From JBBSNV01 sp964458605 (GTDB lineage Bacteria > Pseudomonadota > Alphaproteobacteria > Reyranellales > JAQSWP01): a stretch of DNA of 64,000 nucleotides. The translations under genes were made by a program, and so were the position numbers. The stretch's first letter is position 1, and each line of letters begins with the position of its first letter. The notes beneath the pieces were generated by a model. The model was not told the DNA's origin and ran no database searches. It saw nothing but the letters and a program-made list of their open reading frames with translations. The stretch lies in assembly GCA_964458605.1 (NCBI GenBank), contig CAYWLS010000016.1, positions 1-64,000 of the forward strand, given 5' to 3'. This document shows, one piece after another, positions 16,025 to 23,504 of the stretch.

Positions 16025-16710
16025 GTGCAGAGTGATTCCTCTAACTCGCCATGGCAATTTCACGTTAAAATGTAACTACCCCTGACCCTCTTGGGCATTG
16101 TCGTCGGCTGGAGCAGTGTGCAATCCTTCCGACGAGGATTACCAATGGCTACCAACAAGAATACAATCGGATCAGGCCTCTTCCCGTGTCGATCTGCAGC
16201 CAATATGGGCGATTTGGACGGGCCAGGTTGGAGATCAATTTGCGCTGCCGCACCATCATCGAGGGCAAGCGATGCAAGGGCGTCAATCGCCGGCGGTTGG
16301 ATGAGCGCTCGTGGGTACCATGCGGCAAGTGTCGGACAAGTTGGATCAGATCCCGGGTCTGCTCGGCCTGCCAAGGAACAGGTTGTGAAGAAAGTCGGGC
16401 GGCGGGCCCTCTTCTCAAAGATCCGGGCCACTAGATCGCCCCCTCCGGAGATTCCAATGAGTCCAGAAGCGAAGAATTGCTTCAACTCATCCTGGCCCAC
16501 ACATCGCGCACGATGGCATCGCAATGCCGAATCTCGATGCATTGTCCGGCGCACGCAACTGCATCGATCGGTTACCTAAACTCGATGCACTCGGCTATGT
16601 CACCCAGCACGGCAACGTCTCCTGGACCAAAGGGGGATGGAGGACGTCGAGTAACTGCCCCGGTAGCATTGTGCGCAGGGAACGGAGCTTTACCGTGCCG
16701 TAGCATATTA
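16025..16710. other. 685 bp with only doubtful coding sequence
   Basis: Apart from the doubtful frame at 16186-16434, a stretch at about 16435-16600 reads like coding sequence when a 2-bp shift near 16500 is allowed (ELLQLILAH, then IAHDGIAMPNLDALSGARN). It directly follows the TAG of the 16186 frame. This suggests the remains of a broken gene; no family was recognised. Confidence 0.3.
16186..16434 (+). CDS. Doubtful small protein with two CxxC motifs
   Basis: A GTG-started 82-residue frame with CGKC and, 10 residues on, CSACQGTG, which would suit a zinc ribbon; the rest is basic. No good ribosome site was seen and no family is recognised. It may be a genuine small DNA-binding protein, or part of a decayed longer gene that continues in frame after the TAG. 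Confidence 0.3.
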   Translation: MSICSQYGRFGRARLEINLRCRTIIEGKRCKGVNRRRLDERSWVPCGKCRTSWIRSRVCSACQGTGCEESRAAGPLLKDPGH

Positions 16711-17040
16711 ATGGACTTCTGCTATCAGAAACCCGCTGTCGCGCTGACGGAAGTCGGCGAGCGACGCGATACGGCCTTCATCGAAGGCTACGAACTTGGT
16801 CGGCTTGCAGAGCACATGCAGCATTCCGTGCGCCGGATCGATTGCTTGGTATATAGCGCCATCGGCGGTGCACTGCTCGATCTGGCCGCGCGCGAAGGCT
16901 GGACGGCCAAGATTGGACCTAGTGTCGAGCCGGGCTTCTCCCTATTTCAAGCGTCAAGAGTCGTCCGACGGCTCAAAATTATCGCGGCAGCCGATGGGAA
17001 TCGGCGAGACAGGACGCCGCTTGATTACTCCGGCCTGTAG
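16711..17040 (+). CDS. Hypothetical protein
   Basis: A 109-residue frame beginning MDFCYQKPAVALTEVGERRD, with a Leu/Ala-rich middle (LGRLAEHMQHSVRRIDCLVY) and a basic end. No known domain or membrane segment was seen. The ATG at 16711 has no clear ribosome site. It is convergent with the DNA ligase gene, 43 bp away. Codon use is a little less biased than in the neighbours, so the call is tentative. Confidence 0.4.
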   Translation: MDFCYQKPAVALTEVGERRDTAFIEGYELGRLAEHMQHSVRRIDCLVYSAIGGALLDLAAREGWTAKIGPSVEPGFSLFQASRVVRRLKIIAAADGNRRDRTPLDYSGL

Positions 17041-17083
17041 AAAAAGAGGCAGGCCCCGGATAATAGGTATGTCGGTGCCTGCT

Positions 17084-18232
17084 CTACCGCGCGACGTCCC
17101 GACGCAGCGCGCGGCGCAGCAGCTTCGATGGCCTTGCCTCGCGCTGCAGTTGATCGAAGCGGCATTGGCGCGGCGCCTTGTCGGGCCGGAAGCGCAGCAG
17201 CCGCGTGCCGTGGCGGAAGCGGCAGGCGGTGACCTGGTCGTATTGCACCTCGACCACCAGGCTGGGCTTGAGCGGTACCCATTGCGCGCTGCGCTCGGTC
17301 GACCAGCGGCTGGGTCCGCCCGGCGCCTCGCCGTCGAAGCCCGGCCCGCCCTTCAGCCGCTCCAGCCGGCGGGTCAGCGCCGCGCGATCGGCCTTGGCGA
17401 TCGCCGAGGTGAAGCCGACATGGTCGAGCTTGCCTTGATCGTTGTAGAGACCCAGCAACAGCGACCCCACCTGGTCGCCGTTCTGCGCATAGCGGAAGCC
17501 GCCCACCACGCAATCGGCGCTGCGCAGGCATTTCACCTTCAGCATCGCCCGTTCGCCCGGCCGGTAGGGTTCGTCCAGCCGCTTGGCCACCACCCCGTCC
17601 AGCGCGCCGCCGCCGGCGCGCGCCAGCCAGCGCTCGGCCTGCGCCCGTTGCCGCGTATAGGGCGACAGCCGCAACCCCTCGGCGCGCTCGCCTTGCCCCG
17701 CCACGAATGCCTCGAGCGACTGGCGGCGCTCGCTCAGCGGCCGCTCGAGCAGCGATCGTCCCGAGGCATCGGCCAGCAGGTCGAAGGCCATGAACAGCGC
17801 CGGCGTTTCCTTGGCCAGCCGGGCGATGCGGCTGGCCGCCGGATGCAGGCGCATCTGCAGCGCATCGAACGCCAGGCTGTCGCCCTGGGGGATCAGCAAT
17901 TCGCCGTCCAGCGCGAACTTGCCGCCCAGCCGGCCCAGCATCGCCGCCACCTCGGGGAAGAACCGGCCGAGCGACTTGCCCGACTTGGCGCGCAGCTCGG
18001 CGACAGGCTCGGCGGCAGGCCCGGCACCGGGGGGGCCGGTCCCATCGCCCGCGCCGAAGGCCAGGCAGCGGAAACCGTCCCATTTGGGCTCGAACTGCCA
18101 GCCCGGCCCGTCCGGCAATATCTCGACCAGACGGGCTTCCATGGGAAAGATGGAACCCGCGACGAGCCGGGCATCGAGCGCGGCGACGGGCGGGCGGCCG
18201 GGTTTGGCGGCGTGGCGGCGTGGTTTGGCCAT
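17084..18232 (-). CDS. ATP-dependent DNA ligase, LigC/LigD-ligase-like
   Basis: The 382-residue protein has the adenylation motif EPKWDGFR (nucleotidyl lysine about K50), then DGELLI, FMAFDLL, DGVVAKRLDEPY and KVKCLRSADCVVGG, followed by an OB-fold with WVPLKPSLVVEVQYD. Length and motif order match stand-alone LigC or the ligase module of LigD, used in end-joining and base-excision repair. No polymerase or nuclease domain and no Ku gene were seen nearby. A perfect GGAAC-N17-CGTT lies only 10 bp before ATG 18232; either transcripts are nearly leaderless or translation starts at ATG 18142, where family similarity begins in earnest. Confidence 0.88.
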   Translation of the reverse strand: MAKPRRHAAKPGRPPVAALDARLVAGSIFPMEARLVEILPDGPGWQFEPKWDGFRCLAFGAGDGTGPPGAGPAAEPVAELRAKSGKSLGRFFPEVAAMLGRLGGKFALDGELLIPQGDSLAFDALQMRLHPAASRIARLAKETPALFMAFDLLADASGRSLLERPLSERRQSLEAFVAGQGERAEGLRLSPYTRQRAQAERWLARAGGGALDGVVAKRLDEPYRPGERAMLKVKCLRSADCVVGGFRYAQNGDQVGSLLLGLYNDQGKLDHVGFTSAIAKADRAALTRRLERLKGGPGFDGEAPGGPSRWSTERSAQWVPLKPSLVVEVQYDQVTACRFRHGTRLLRFRPDKAPRQCRFDQLQREARPSKLLRRALRRDVAR

Positions 18233-18241
18233 CGCCGCTGC

Positions 18242-18267
18242 AACGGAACCGGGGCATGCCGCGTTCC
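18242..18267 (-). promoter_or_regulatory. Perfect EcfG-type promoter (17-bp spacer) of the ligase gene
   Basis: On the minus strand it reads GGAAC-N17-CGTT with no mismatch. EcfG promoters tolerate 16 or 17 bp. It is very near ATG 18232, which argues for the downstream start at 18142. Confidence 0.5.
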
Positions 18268-18332
18268 GGCTTGATGCAGGTCAACACCCCGCCCCATCGG
18301 GGCGGGCATGATGGCCGGCGATGGAGGGCGAC

Positions 18333-18782
18333 ATGAGCGCAAGGGGCAAGGGCAAGCAGGATTATCTCGAAGCCGAGGCCAAGGCCTTGGGCGAGCATCT
18401 CGAGAAGCTGGTGGCGGCGATCAAGGACGCCGCCCAGGACAAGGTCGACAAGGCGGGCGATGTCGGCGAGAAAATCGGCCAAGGCGCCGAGGAGAGCGTC
18501 GACAGGGCGCGCGACGCCATCGCCCGGATCGGCGCGGCCGCGCAGGATCTGGCCGAACGCGCCGCCGGCCTGGCCGACGAGGTGATGGGCAAGGTGCGCA
18601 AGGTGCGCGACAGCGCCGCCGACAGCCGGCACCAGCTCGAGGACGCCGTGCGCGAGCGGCCGCTGATGTCGCTGGCGCTGGCCGCCCTGGCCGGCTTCGT
18701 GCTGGCCAACCTGCTGCCCGCGCGCGGGCGCGCCCCGGACCGCGACGAAGCGGACAGCCGCGACCCGAAGGTGCGCTCATGA
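18333..18782 (+). CDS. DUF883/ElaB-like membrane-anchored protein
   Basis: A 149-residue protein with a long amphipathic helical N-terminal part (KDAAQDKVDKAGDVGEKI and onwards, likely coiled coil) and a single C-terminal membrane segment (about 110-128, LALAALAGFVLANLLPA) preceded by RERPL, the YqjD/ElaB arrangement. Such proteins tether ribosomes or stress factors to the membrane in stationary phase. ATG 18333 is chosen over ATG 18321 because GGAGGG lies between them. Its TGA overlaps the ATG of the next gene. Confidence 0.8.
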   Translation: MSARGKGKQDYLEAEAKALGEHLEKLVAAIKDAAQDKVDKAGDVGEKIGQGAEESVDRARDAIARIGAAAQDLAERAAGLADEVMGKVRKVRDSAADSRHQLEDAVRERPLMSLALAALAGFVLANLLPARGRAPDRDEADSRDPKVRS

Positions 18783-19063
18783 GCGGCGCCATCCACGACC
18801 TGATCTCCGGGCTGGTGCGTTCCTACGCCGTCTACGGCGCGGCCATCGTGGCGCAGCGCCTGCGCAGCGCCTGCAAGACGGCGGCGCTCTATCTGTGGGC
18901 CGCCGTGCTGTTCCTGACCGGACTGGGCTTCATCACCTTCGCCGTCTATCGCGCGCTGTCGGGCAGCCTGGGCGAGGTCTATGCCGCGCTGATCGTCGGC
19001 GGCTTCTACATGGTGATCGGCCTGACCCTGCTGCTGGTGATCGAGATCAGGCGCAGCAACTGA
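18779..19063 (+). CDS. Phage-holin/DUF1469-like small membrane protein
   Basis: A 94-residue protein with an amphipathic start and two strong membrane segments (about 38-60 and 68-90), the second ending EIRRSN. Size and topology match the YqjE/holin-superfamily-III partner of YqjD-like genes. The start overlaps the upstream stop as ATGA, so the two are translationally coupled and form the yqjD-yqjE-like pair. Confidence 0.75.
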   Translation: MSGAIHDLISGLVRSYAVYGAAIVAQRLRSACKTAALYLWAAVLFLTGLGFITFAVYRALSGSLGEVYAALIVGGFYMVIGLTLLLVIEIRRSN

Positions 19064-19072
19064 GGCGCCGGA

Positions 19073-19483
19073 TCAGTAGTCGACGCCGCGCTGCAGGTCG
19101 ATCGGCGCGCAGACCAGCCGGTACAGCCGCGCGAAATCGGCCTGGTCGTCGTCATGGGCGTGGAAGCGATAGACTTGGTTGGGCTGCGGCCGCGGCGTAA
19201 CGTCGATCATCGCCTCGTCGCCGTCGCCCACCACCCAGTGCGGACAGACGCACCGCGCCATCACCACGCCCTGCTCCTGGCGATCGAAACTCAGCCAGCC
19301 GCCCACGCGACGAAAACGGTTGTGACCGCGATGGCGCGCCATGAACCGGGCGACATGCGCGTCCGATCCGCCGCCGCCGCCGGACGCCTCGGGCTGGTAC
19401 CGCACCTTGAGCGGAACGTGCGCCATGATCTCGCGCAGCCGCAGGCGCAGCGCGATCTGGGTAGCCGGGTCGAGGCAGGTCAT
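19073..19483 (-). CDS. Hypothetical protein with His/Trp-rich core
   Basis: A 136-residue soluble protein, unrecognised. It opens with a helix (TQIALRLRLREIMAHVPLKV), has a Gly/Ser loop, then CVCPHWVVGDGDEAMI and FHAHDDDQADFARLYRL. The C-x-C-x-H and HAHDDD clusters could bind metal. The start at 19483 has no strong ribosome site. It lies divergent from hsp20, so the promoter region at 19484-19675 is shared, including the FNR-type box. Confidence 0.55.
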   Translation of the reverse strand: MTCLDPATQIALRLRLREIMAHVPLKVRYQPEASGGGGGSDAHVARFMARHRGHNRFRRVGGWLSFDRQEQGVVMARCVCPHWVVGDGDEAMIDVTPRPQPNQVYRFHAHDDDQADFARLYRLVCAPIDLQRGVDY

Positions 19484-19603
19484 GGACCCAGTATATCGGC
19501 GCGATACAACTGGCGGCGAGTCCATTTCACTTCGTGACGCACCGTCACTTTTACCCGGCAAACCGCGGTTTGGCGGTGCCGGCGCCGCAACCGCAAAGCG
19601 TCT

Positions 19604-19617
19604 TTGACCCCGGTCAA
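19604..19617. promoter_or_regulatory. FNR/FixK-type box (anaerobox)
   Basis: TTGAC-CCCG-GTCAA fits the TTGAY-N4-RTCAA consensus without mismatch. It lies 58 bp ahead of the hsp20 start, and the FixK-like regulator at 6845 is the obvious candidate to bind it. Confidence 0.55.
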
Positions 19618-19675
19618 TTACACCGCCTGCAGCCATCCTTATGAAAGGATTTTCCATTCCGGAAAGGAGGACCCC

Positions 19676-20170
19676 ATGGCCGAAGCCAAATCGCAATCGC
19701 TGACCACGCCGCCCACGGCTTTGCCGTTCGCCGACATGGATCGCCTTTTCAACCGCATGATGAGCGGCTGGCCTGCTGCCTGGCCTGCAGGCTGGCCGTT
19801 CGCCTGGCCCCAATCCGCCGCCGGCTCGATGCGCTTTGCCGACCACCTGCCCAAGATCGAGGTCAAGGAAAACGGCAAGACCTACACCGTGACGGTCGAA
19901 CTGCCGGGCCTCGACGAGAACGACATCGATGTCGAGGTCGAGGACCGCGTGCTCAGCATCTCGGGCGAGAAGAAGGTCGAGCATGCCGACGACAAGACGC
20001 ATTTCTCCGAGCGCAGCTACGGCAGCTTCACGCGCTCCTTCACCCTGCCGGAGGATGCCGATGCCAACGCCGTCAAGGCACAGTTCGCCAAGGGCGTGCT
20101 GAGCCTGGAGATCGGCAAATCCGCCGTGCCCCCCGCCAACGTCAGGAAAGTGCCGGTCGCCAAGGCCTGA
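19676..20170 (+). CDS. Small heat-shock protein Hsp20
   Basis: A 164-residue alpha-crystallin-domain chaperone: a variable N-terminus rich in Trp/Pro repeats (WPAAWPAGWPFAWP), the crystallin domain from about 60 to 150 with VELPGLDENDID and GVLSLEIGKS, and a C-terminal tail lacking a clear I-x-I. It holds unfolding proteins without ATP. The start at 19676 follows AAGGAGGA. An FNR/FixK box suggests low-oxygen induction, as known for some rhizobial small heat-shock genes. A terminator follows. Confidence 0.92.
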   Translation: MAEAKSQSLTTPPTALPFADMDRLFNRMMSGWPAAWPAGWPFAWPQSAAGSMRFADHLPKIEVKENGKTYTVTVELPGLDENDIDVEVEDRVLSISGEKKVEHADDKTHFSERSYGSFTRSFTLPEDADANAVKAQFAKGVLSLEIGKSAVPPANVRKVPVAKA

Positions 20171-20192
20171 CCGCACGATTCTTTGCCGGCCA

Positions 20193-20218
20193 GGGCCCGC
20201 CCGCGTGGCGGGCCCTTT
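20193..20218 (+). terminator. Terminator between hsp20 and the hybrid kinase
   Basis: A perfect 9-bp stem, GGGCCCGCC/GGCGGGCCC, with a 5-nt loop followed by TTT. It lies between convergent genes and may serve both, though the T-run is short. Confidence 0.7.
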
Positions 20219-20240
20219 CATATCGGCGCGACGGACGGGA

Positions 20241-22721
20241 TCAGGCGGCCCGGCTGCCGCTTCGCGTCCGCGCCAGCGACGCGGCCAGATGCTCCAGCGT
20301 ATAGGGCTTGGCCAGCAGCTCGACATCGGCCAGTTCGCCGTCGCGTCGCGCCAGGTCGGCATAGCCGGAGGTCAGCAGCACCGGCAGGCCGGGCCGCCGC
20401 TTGCGGATCTCGCGCGCCAGTTCCACGCCGCTCATGCCGCCGGGCATCATCACGTCGGAGAACACGACATCGACCGGCCGGCCATTGGCCAGCGCGCCCA
20501 GCGCCGCCTGCGCGCTGGCGGCGCGTGTCACCTGGTAGCCCAGTTGCTGCAACATCTCGCCGACCAGCGCGGCCACCTCGTCGTCGTCCTCCACCAGCAG
20601 CACGGCGCCCTGGCTGGCCGGCTCCGCCGCCATCGTCCGCGCCTTGGCGGCCGCCGGCGCCACCGCGGCCTGGGGCGCCTGCATCGAGCGCGGCAGGAAC
20701 AGGCTCGCCACCGTGCCCTTGCCCGGCGTCGAATCGATCTCGACCGCGCCGCCCGATTGCTGGGCGAAGCCATAGACCTGCGGCAGGCCCAGCCCCGAGC
20801 CCTTGCCGACATCCTTGGTGGTGAAGAACGGCTCGAACACGCGCGCCAGCACCTCCCTGTCCATGCCGACGCCGGTGTCGGTCACGGCCATTCTGACGAA
20901 ATCGCCGCTCAGCCCCACGCGCGCCGGGTCGGAGACGTTGGCGGCGCTCACCGTGATGGTGCCGCCGCTGGGCATGGCGTCGCGCGCATTGACGCACAGA
21001 TTGAGCACCGCCAGTTCGAACTCGGCCGGGTCGACCCTGGCCGGCCACAGCCCGGCGGGAAAATCGGTCGCCACCTTGACGTCGCCGCGCAGCGAACGGT
21101 CGAGCAGCGCCTGCATGCCCCGGATGCGCTGCGCCAGATCGACCGGCTCGGGGTTGAGCGCGCGCCGCCGGGCGAAACCCAGAAGCTGGCGGCTGAGCGC
21201 AGCGCCGCGCTGCACCGCATCGCGCATCGCCTCGACCACCATCTTGCGCCGCGCCTCGTCGGCGGAGCGCTCGAACAGGCTCAAGCCGCCCGACACCACC
21301 ATCAGCAGGTTGTTGAAATCGTGCGCCACGCCGCCGGTCAGCTGGCCGATCGCCTCCATCTTCTGCACCTGGCGCAGATGCTCCTGCGCCTCGGCCAGCC
21401 GCCGCTGGTCGCGCAGCCGCTCGGTGACGTCGACGCAGAACTGGTAGGCGCCGACGATCTCCCCGCGGCGGCCGCGCAGCGGGCTGAAGCGCATGTCGTA
21501 GTAGCGTTCCTCGCCGGCGGCGCTGTGCACCGTGACGGTGATGTCGAACGGCTCGCCGGCCAGGCAGCGCCGCCAGTGCGGCTCGATCATGGCGATATGC
21601 TGCGGCTGGGAGGCGAGCGCCTCGTGGATGGTCTCGCCCGGCTGGGGCTTCAGGCCGAACAGCTTGTCGAACTCGTTGGCCGCGGCGCGGTTGATCGCCA
21701 GCCAGCGATATTGCGGGTCGATCACCTGCACGAAGGTGTCGGAGGCCTCGACGATGTCGGCCATCACCTTGCGCTGCGCCTTGGCCTTGCTGACGCGCCG
21801 CGCCAGCAGCTCGTTGAGCTGGCGCAGGCGCTGCTCCTGCTCCTTGCGCAGGCTGACGTCGAGCGCCACGCCGACCACGCGGCGGCACACGCCGCGCTCG
21901 TCGAACAGCGCCCTGCCCTTGGCGGCGATCCAGCGCCAGCCGCCGGTGCCGTCCTTGACGCGATACTCGACCTCGTAGAGCGGCCGGTTGTGCGGATCGA
22001 GCGCGGCGGCGAAGGCCTGTCCCACCCGCAGCGCGTCGTCCGGATGCAGCGCGCCGTAGAAATCGATCAGCGACACCGGCTTGTCCGGCGCCAGGCCGAG
22101 CGCCGCCTTGACCCGCTCGGGCCAGAACAGCGTGCCGGTCTGCGCGTCGACATCCCACAGCCCGATTTCCGCCGCCTCGGTGGCCAGGCGCAGCCGCTCC
22201 TCGTTGTCGCGCAGCGCCTCGACCGCGCGCGCCCGCTCGACCGCATCCCAGGTCAGGTTGGCGATCTCGCGCACCAGCCCGACCTCGGCGGCGCTCCACT
22301 GGCGCGGCTCGGCGTGGTTGACGAACAGCCCGGCATGCCATTTGCCGCCGCGCACGATCGGCGCGCTGATCACCGCCAGCGCCCCGATCTTGGCGAAATC
22401 GCCATCCGCGGTCAGCGGATCGCTGCGCGTATCGGCGATGCCGACCGCCTCGCCGCGCCGCATCTTCAGCACATGCCGGCTGCCGATCCTCGCGACAGCC
22501 CAGCGCCCGACCGACAGCGGCAGCCGCCCATCGGTCCAGCACGGCCCGAACCGGCAGGTCCGATCGTCGACCAGCTCGAAGAAGCCCGCCCGGTTGGCGC
22601 CGAGATGGCGCGCCAGGGCCTCGGCAGCCGTGGCCATCATGGCCTCGTCGTCCTGGGTCTGGCGCTGGCTGTGCAGCAGTTGCAACAGCAGACGCTGATG
22701 GGCCTCGGCCGAGCTGGTCAT
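20241..22721 (-). CDS. Hybrid sensor histidine kinase (GAF-PAS-PAS-HisKA-HATPase-receiver)
   Basis: The 826-residue protein has no membrane segment. In order: a GAF-like domain (about 15-165), a PAS with PAC (about 175-295), a second PAS (about 330-440), the HisKA phospho-site in GGVAHDFNNLL, an HATPase with DTGVGM and GKGSGLGL, and a C-terminal receiver with the aspartate in VVFSDVMMPGG. It probably senses a soluble or redox signal and passes phosphate internally before an outside partner. No cognate output gene adjoins it; the lone receiver at 10297 is one candidate. Confidence 0.9.
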   Translation of the reverse strand: MTSSAEAHQRLLLQLLHSQRQTQDDEAMMATAAEALARHLGANRAGFFELVDDRTCRFGPCWTDGRLPLSVGRWAVARIGSRHVLKMRRGEAVGIADTRSDPLTADGDFAKIGALAVISAPIVRGGKWHAGLFVNHAEPRQWSAAEVGLVREIANLTWDAVERARAVEALRDNEERLRLATEAAEIGLWDVDAQTGTLFWPERVKAALGLAPDKPVSLIDFYGALHPDDALRVGQAFAAALDPHNRPLYEVEYRVKDGTGGWRWIAAKGRALFDERGVCRRVVGVALDVSLRKEQEQRLRQLNELLARRVSKAKAQRKVMADIVEASDTFVQVIDPQYRWLAINRAAANEFDKLFGLKPQPGETIHEALASQPQHIAMIEPHWRRCLAGEPFDITVTVHSAAGEERYYDMRFSPLRGRRGEIVGAYQFCVDVTERLRDQRRLAEAQEHLRQVQKMEAIGQLTGGVAHDFNNLLMVVSGGLSLFERSADEARRKMVVEAMRDAVQRGAALSRQLLGFARRRALNPEPVDLAQRIRGMQALLDRSLRGDVKVATDFPAGLWPARVDPAEFELAVLNLCVNARDAMPSGGTITVSAANVSDPARVGLSGDFVRMAVTDTGVGMDREVLARVFEPFFTTKDVGKGSGLGLPQVYGFAQQSGGAVEIDSTPGKGTVASLFLPRSMQAPQAAVAPAAAKARTMAAEPASQGAVLLVEDDDEVAALVGEMLQQLGYQVTRAASAQAALGALANGRPVDVVFSDVMMPGGMSGVELAREIRKRRPGLPVLLTSGYADLARRDGELADVELLAKPYTLEHLAASLARTRSGSRAA

Positions 22722-22860
22722 CGCTTCGTCATGGCGGGGTGGATCACCCTTGTTGCTTATTGATTGGCGGGCGCCGCGGTAAATGCGTGTCTATACGCAC
22801 GGGACATGATTTTGCTTCCCATGCCCGCGCGAGGCAAGTCACATACTGCAGTGCGAAATC

Positions 22861-22899
22861 ACTGGGCCGGAAGACTGGGCCGGAAGACTGGGCCGGAAG
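22861..22899. repeat. Three tandem copies of a 13-bp unit
   Basis: ACTGGGCCGGAAG occurs three times without mismatch in the intergenic region upstream of the gene at 22965. Similar threefold 13-14-bp repeats lie at 35900 and 41208. Confidence 0.9.
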
Positions 22900-22964
22900 A
22901 GCGGTTTGGCACAGGTGGCGGCCGGGCGCGTTATCCCCGCGCCAGCTCACGGAAGGAGTGTGCC

Positions 22965-23348
22965 ATGGCCGATTTCGCTGCATCCGCGCCGCGACCCGGG
23001 GCCATCGAAGCCCACCGCGCCAACGACAACAGCGCGAGTTTCGACGAGGCTACCGACCTTGCTGCCAGCCCGCTCGCTGCCCATGGGGGCCAGCCCCGCC
23101 CCGATATCCCGCTGGATGTCCCGCTGGACGTCCCGCTGGGCATCGACGACATGGCAACCGGCCGCCTCACGCCCGGCGCGGCCATCGAGGCCCAGCGCGC
23201 CCACCTGGCCGCCGTCGCCCGCGACATGGATGCCGGGGGCCAGCAGCGCAATGGCCGGATCGCGCCCCGGACGTTCGACCGGCGCTTTCCCGTGATGACA
23301 GTGCTGCTGGGGATGGCCATCGTGGCGGCGGCCCTGGTCCTGTTCTAG
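22965..23348 (+). CDS. Uncharacterised tail-anchored membrane protein
   Basis: A 127-residue protein with one C-terminal membrane segment (about 110-126, VMTVLLGMAIVAAALVLF) and a soluble N-terminal part containing the in-frame tandem repeat IPLDVPLDVPLG. GGAAGGAG precedes ATG 22965. Family not recognised. It lies just ahead of fixL on the same strand but is separated from it by 156 bp. Confidence 0.6.
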   Translation: MADFAASAPRPGAIEAHRANDNSASFDEATDLAASPLAAHGGQPRPDIPLDVPLDVPLGIDDMATGRLTPGAAIEAQRAHLAAVARDMDAGGQQRNGRIAPRTFDRRFPVMTVLLGMAIVAAALVLF

Positions 23349-23504
23349 CGCCCAGCGCCCTCACGCCGGGTTGTGCCCCTGCGCTTTGCGCATGGCACGT
23401 TGCGAGATCTGTTGACGGCGCCGTGCCGTGGTATTCTTCTGCCGTCATGACGAGGCCGAGCTACGCGGCAGGCGCATTCCCATGGTTAAGGCACGGGATA
23501 CGCC

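Noticed and set aside
18245..18265. A plus-strand GGAAC...CGTT as an EcfG promoter for the DUF883 gene
   Set aside because: The spacer is only 12 bp. The same DNA fits the motif on the minus strand with a 17-bp spacer.
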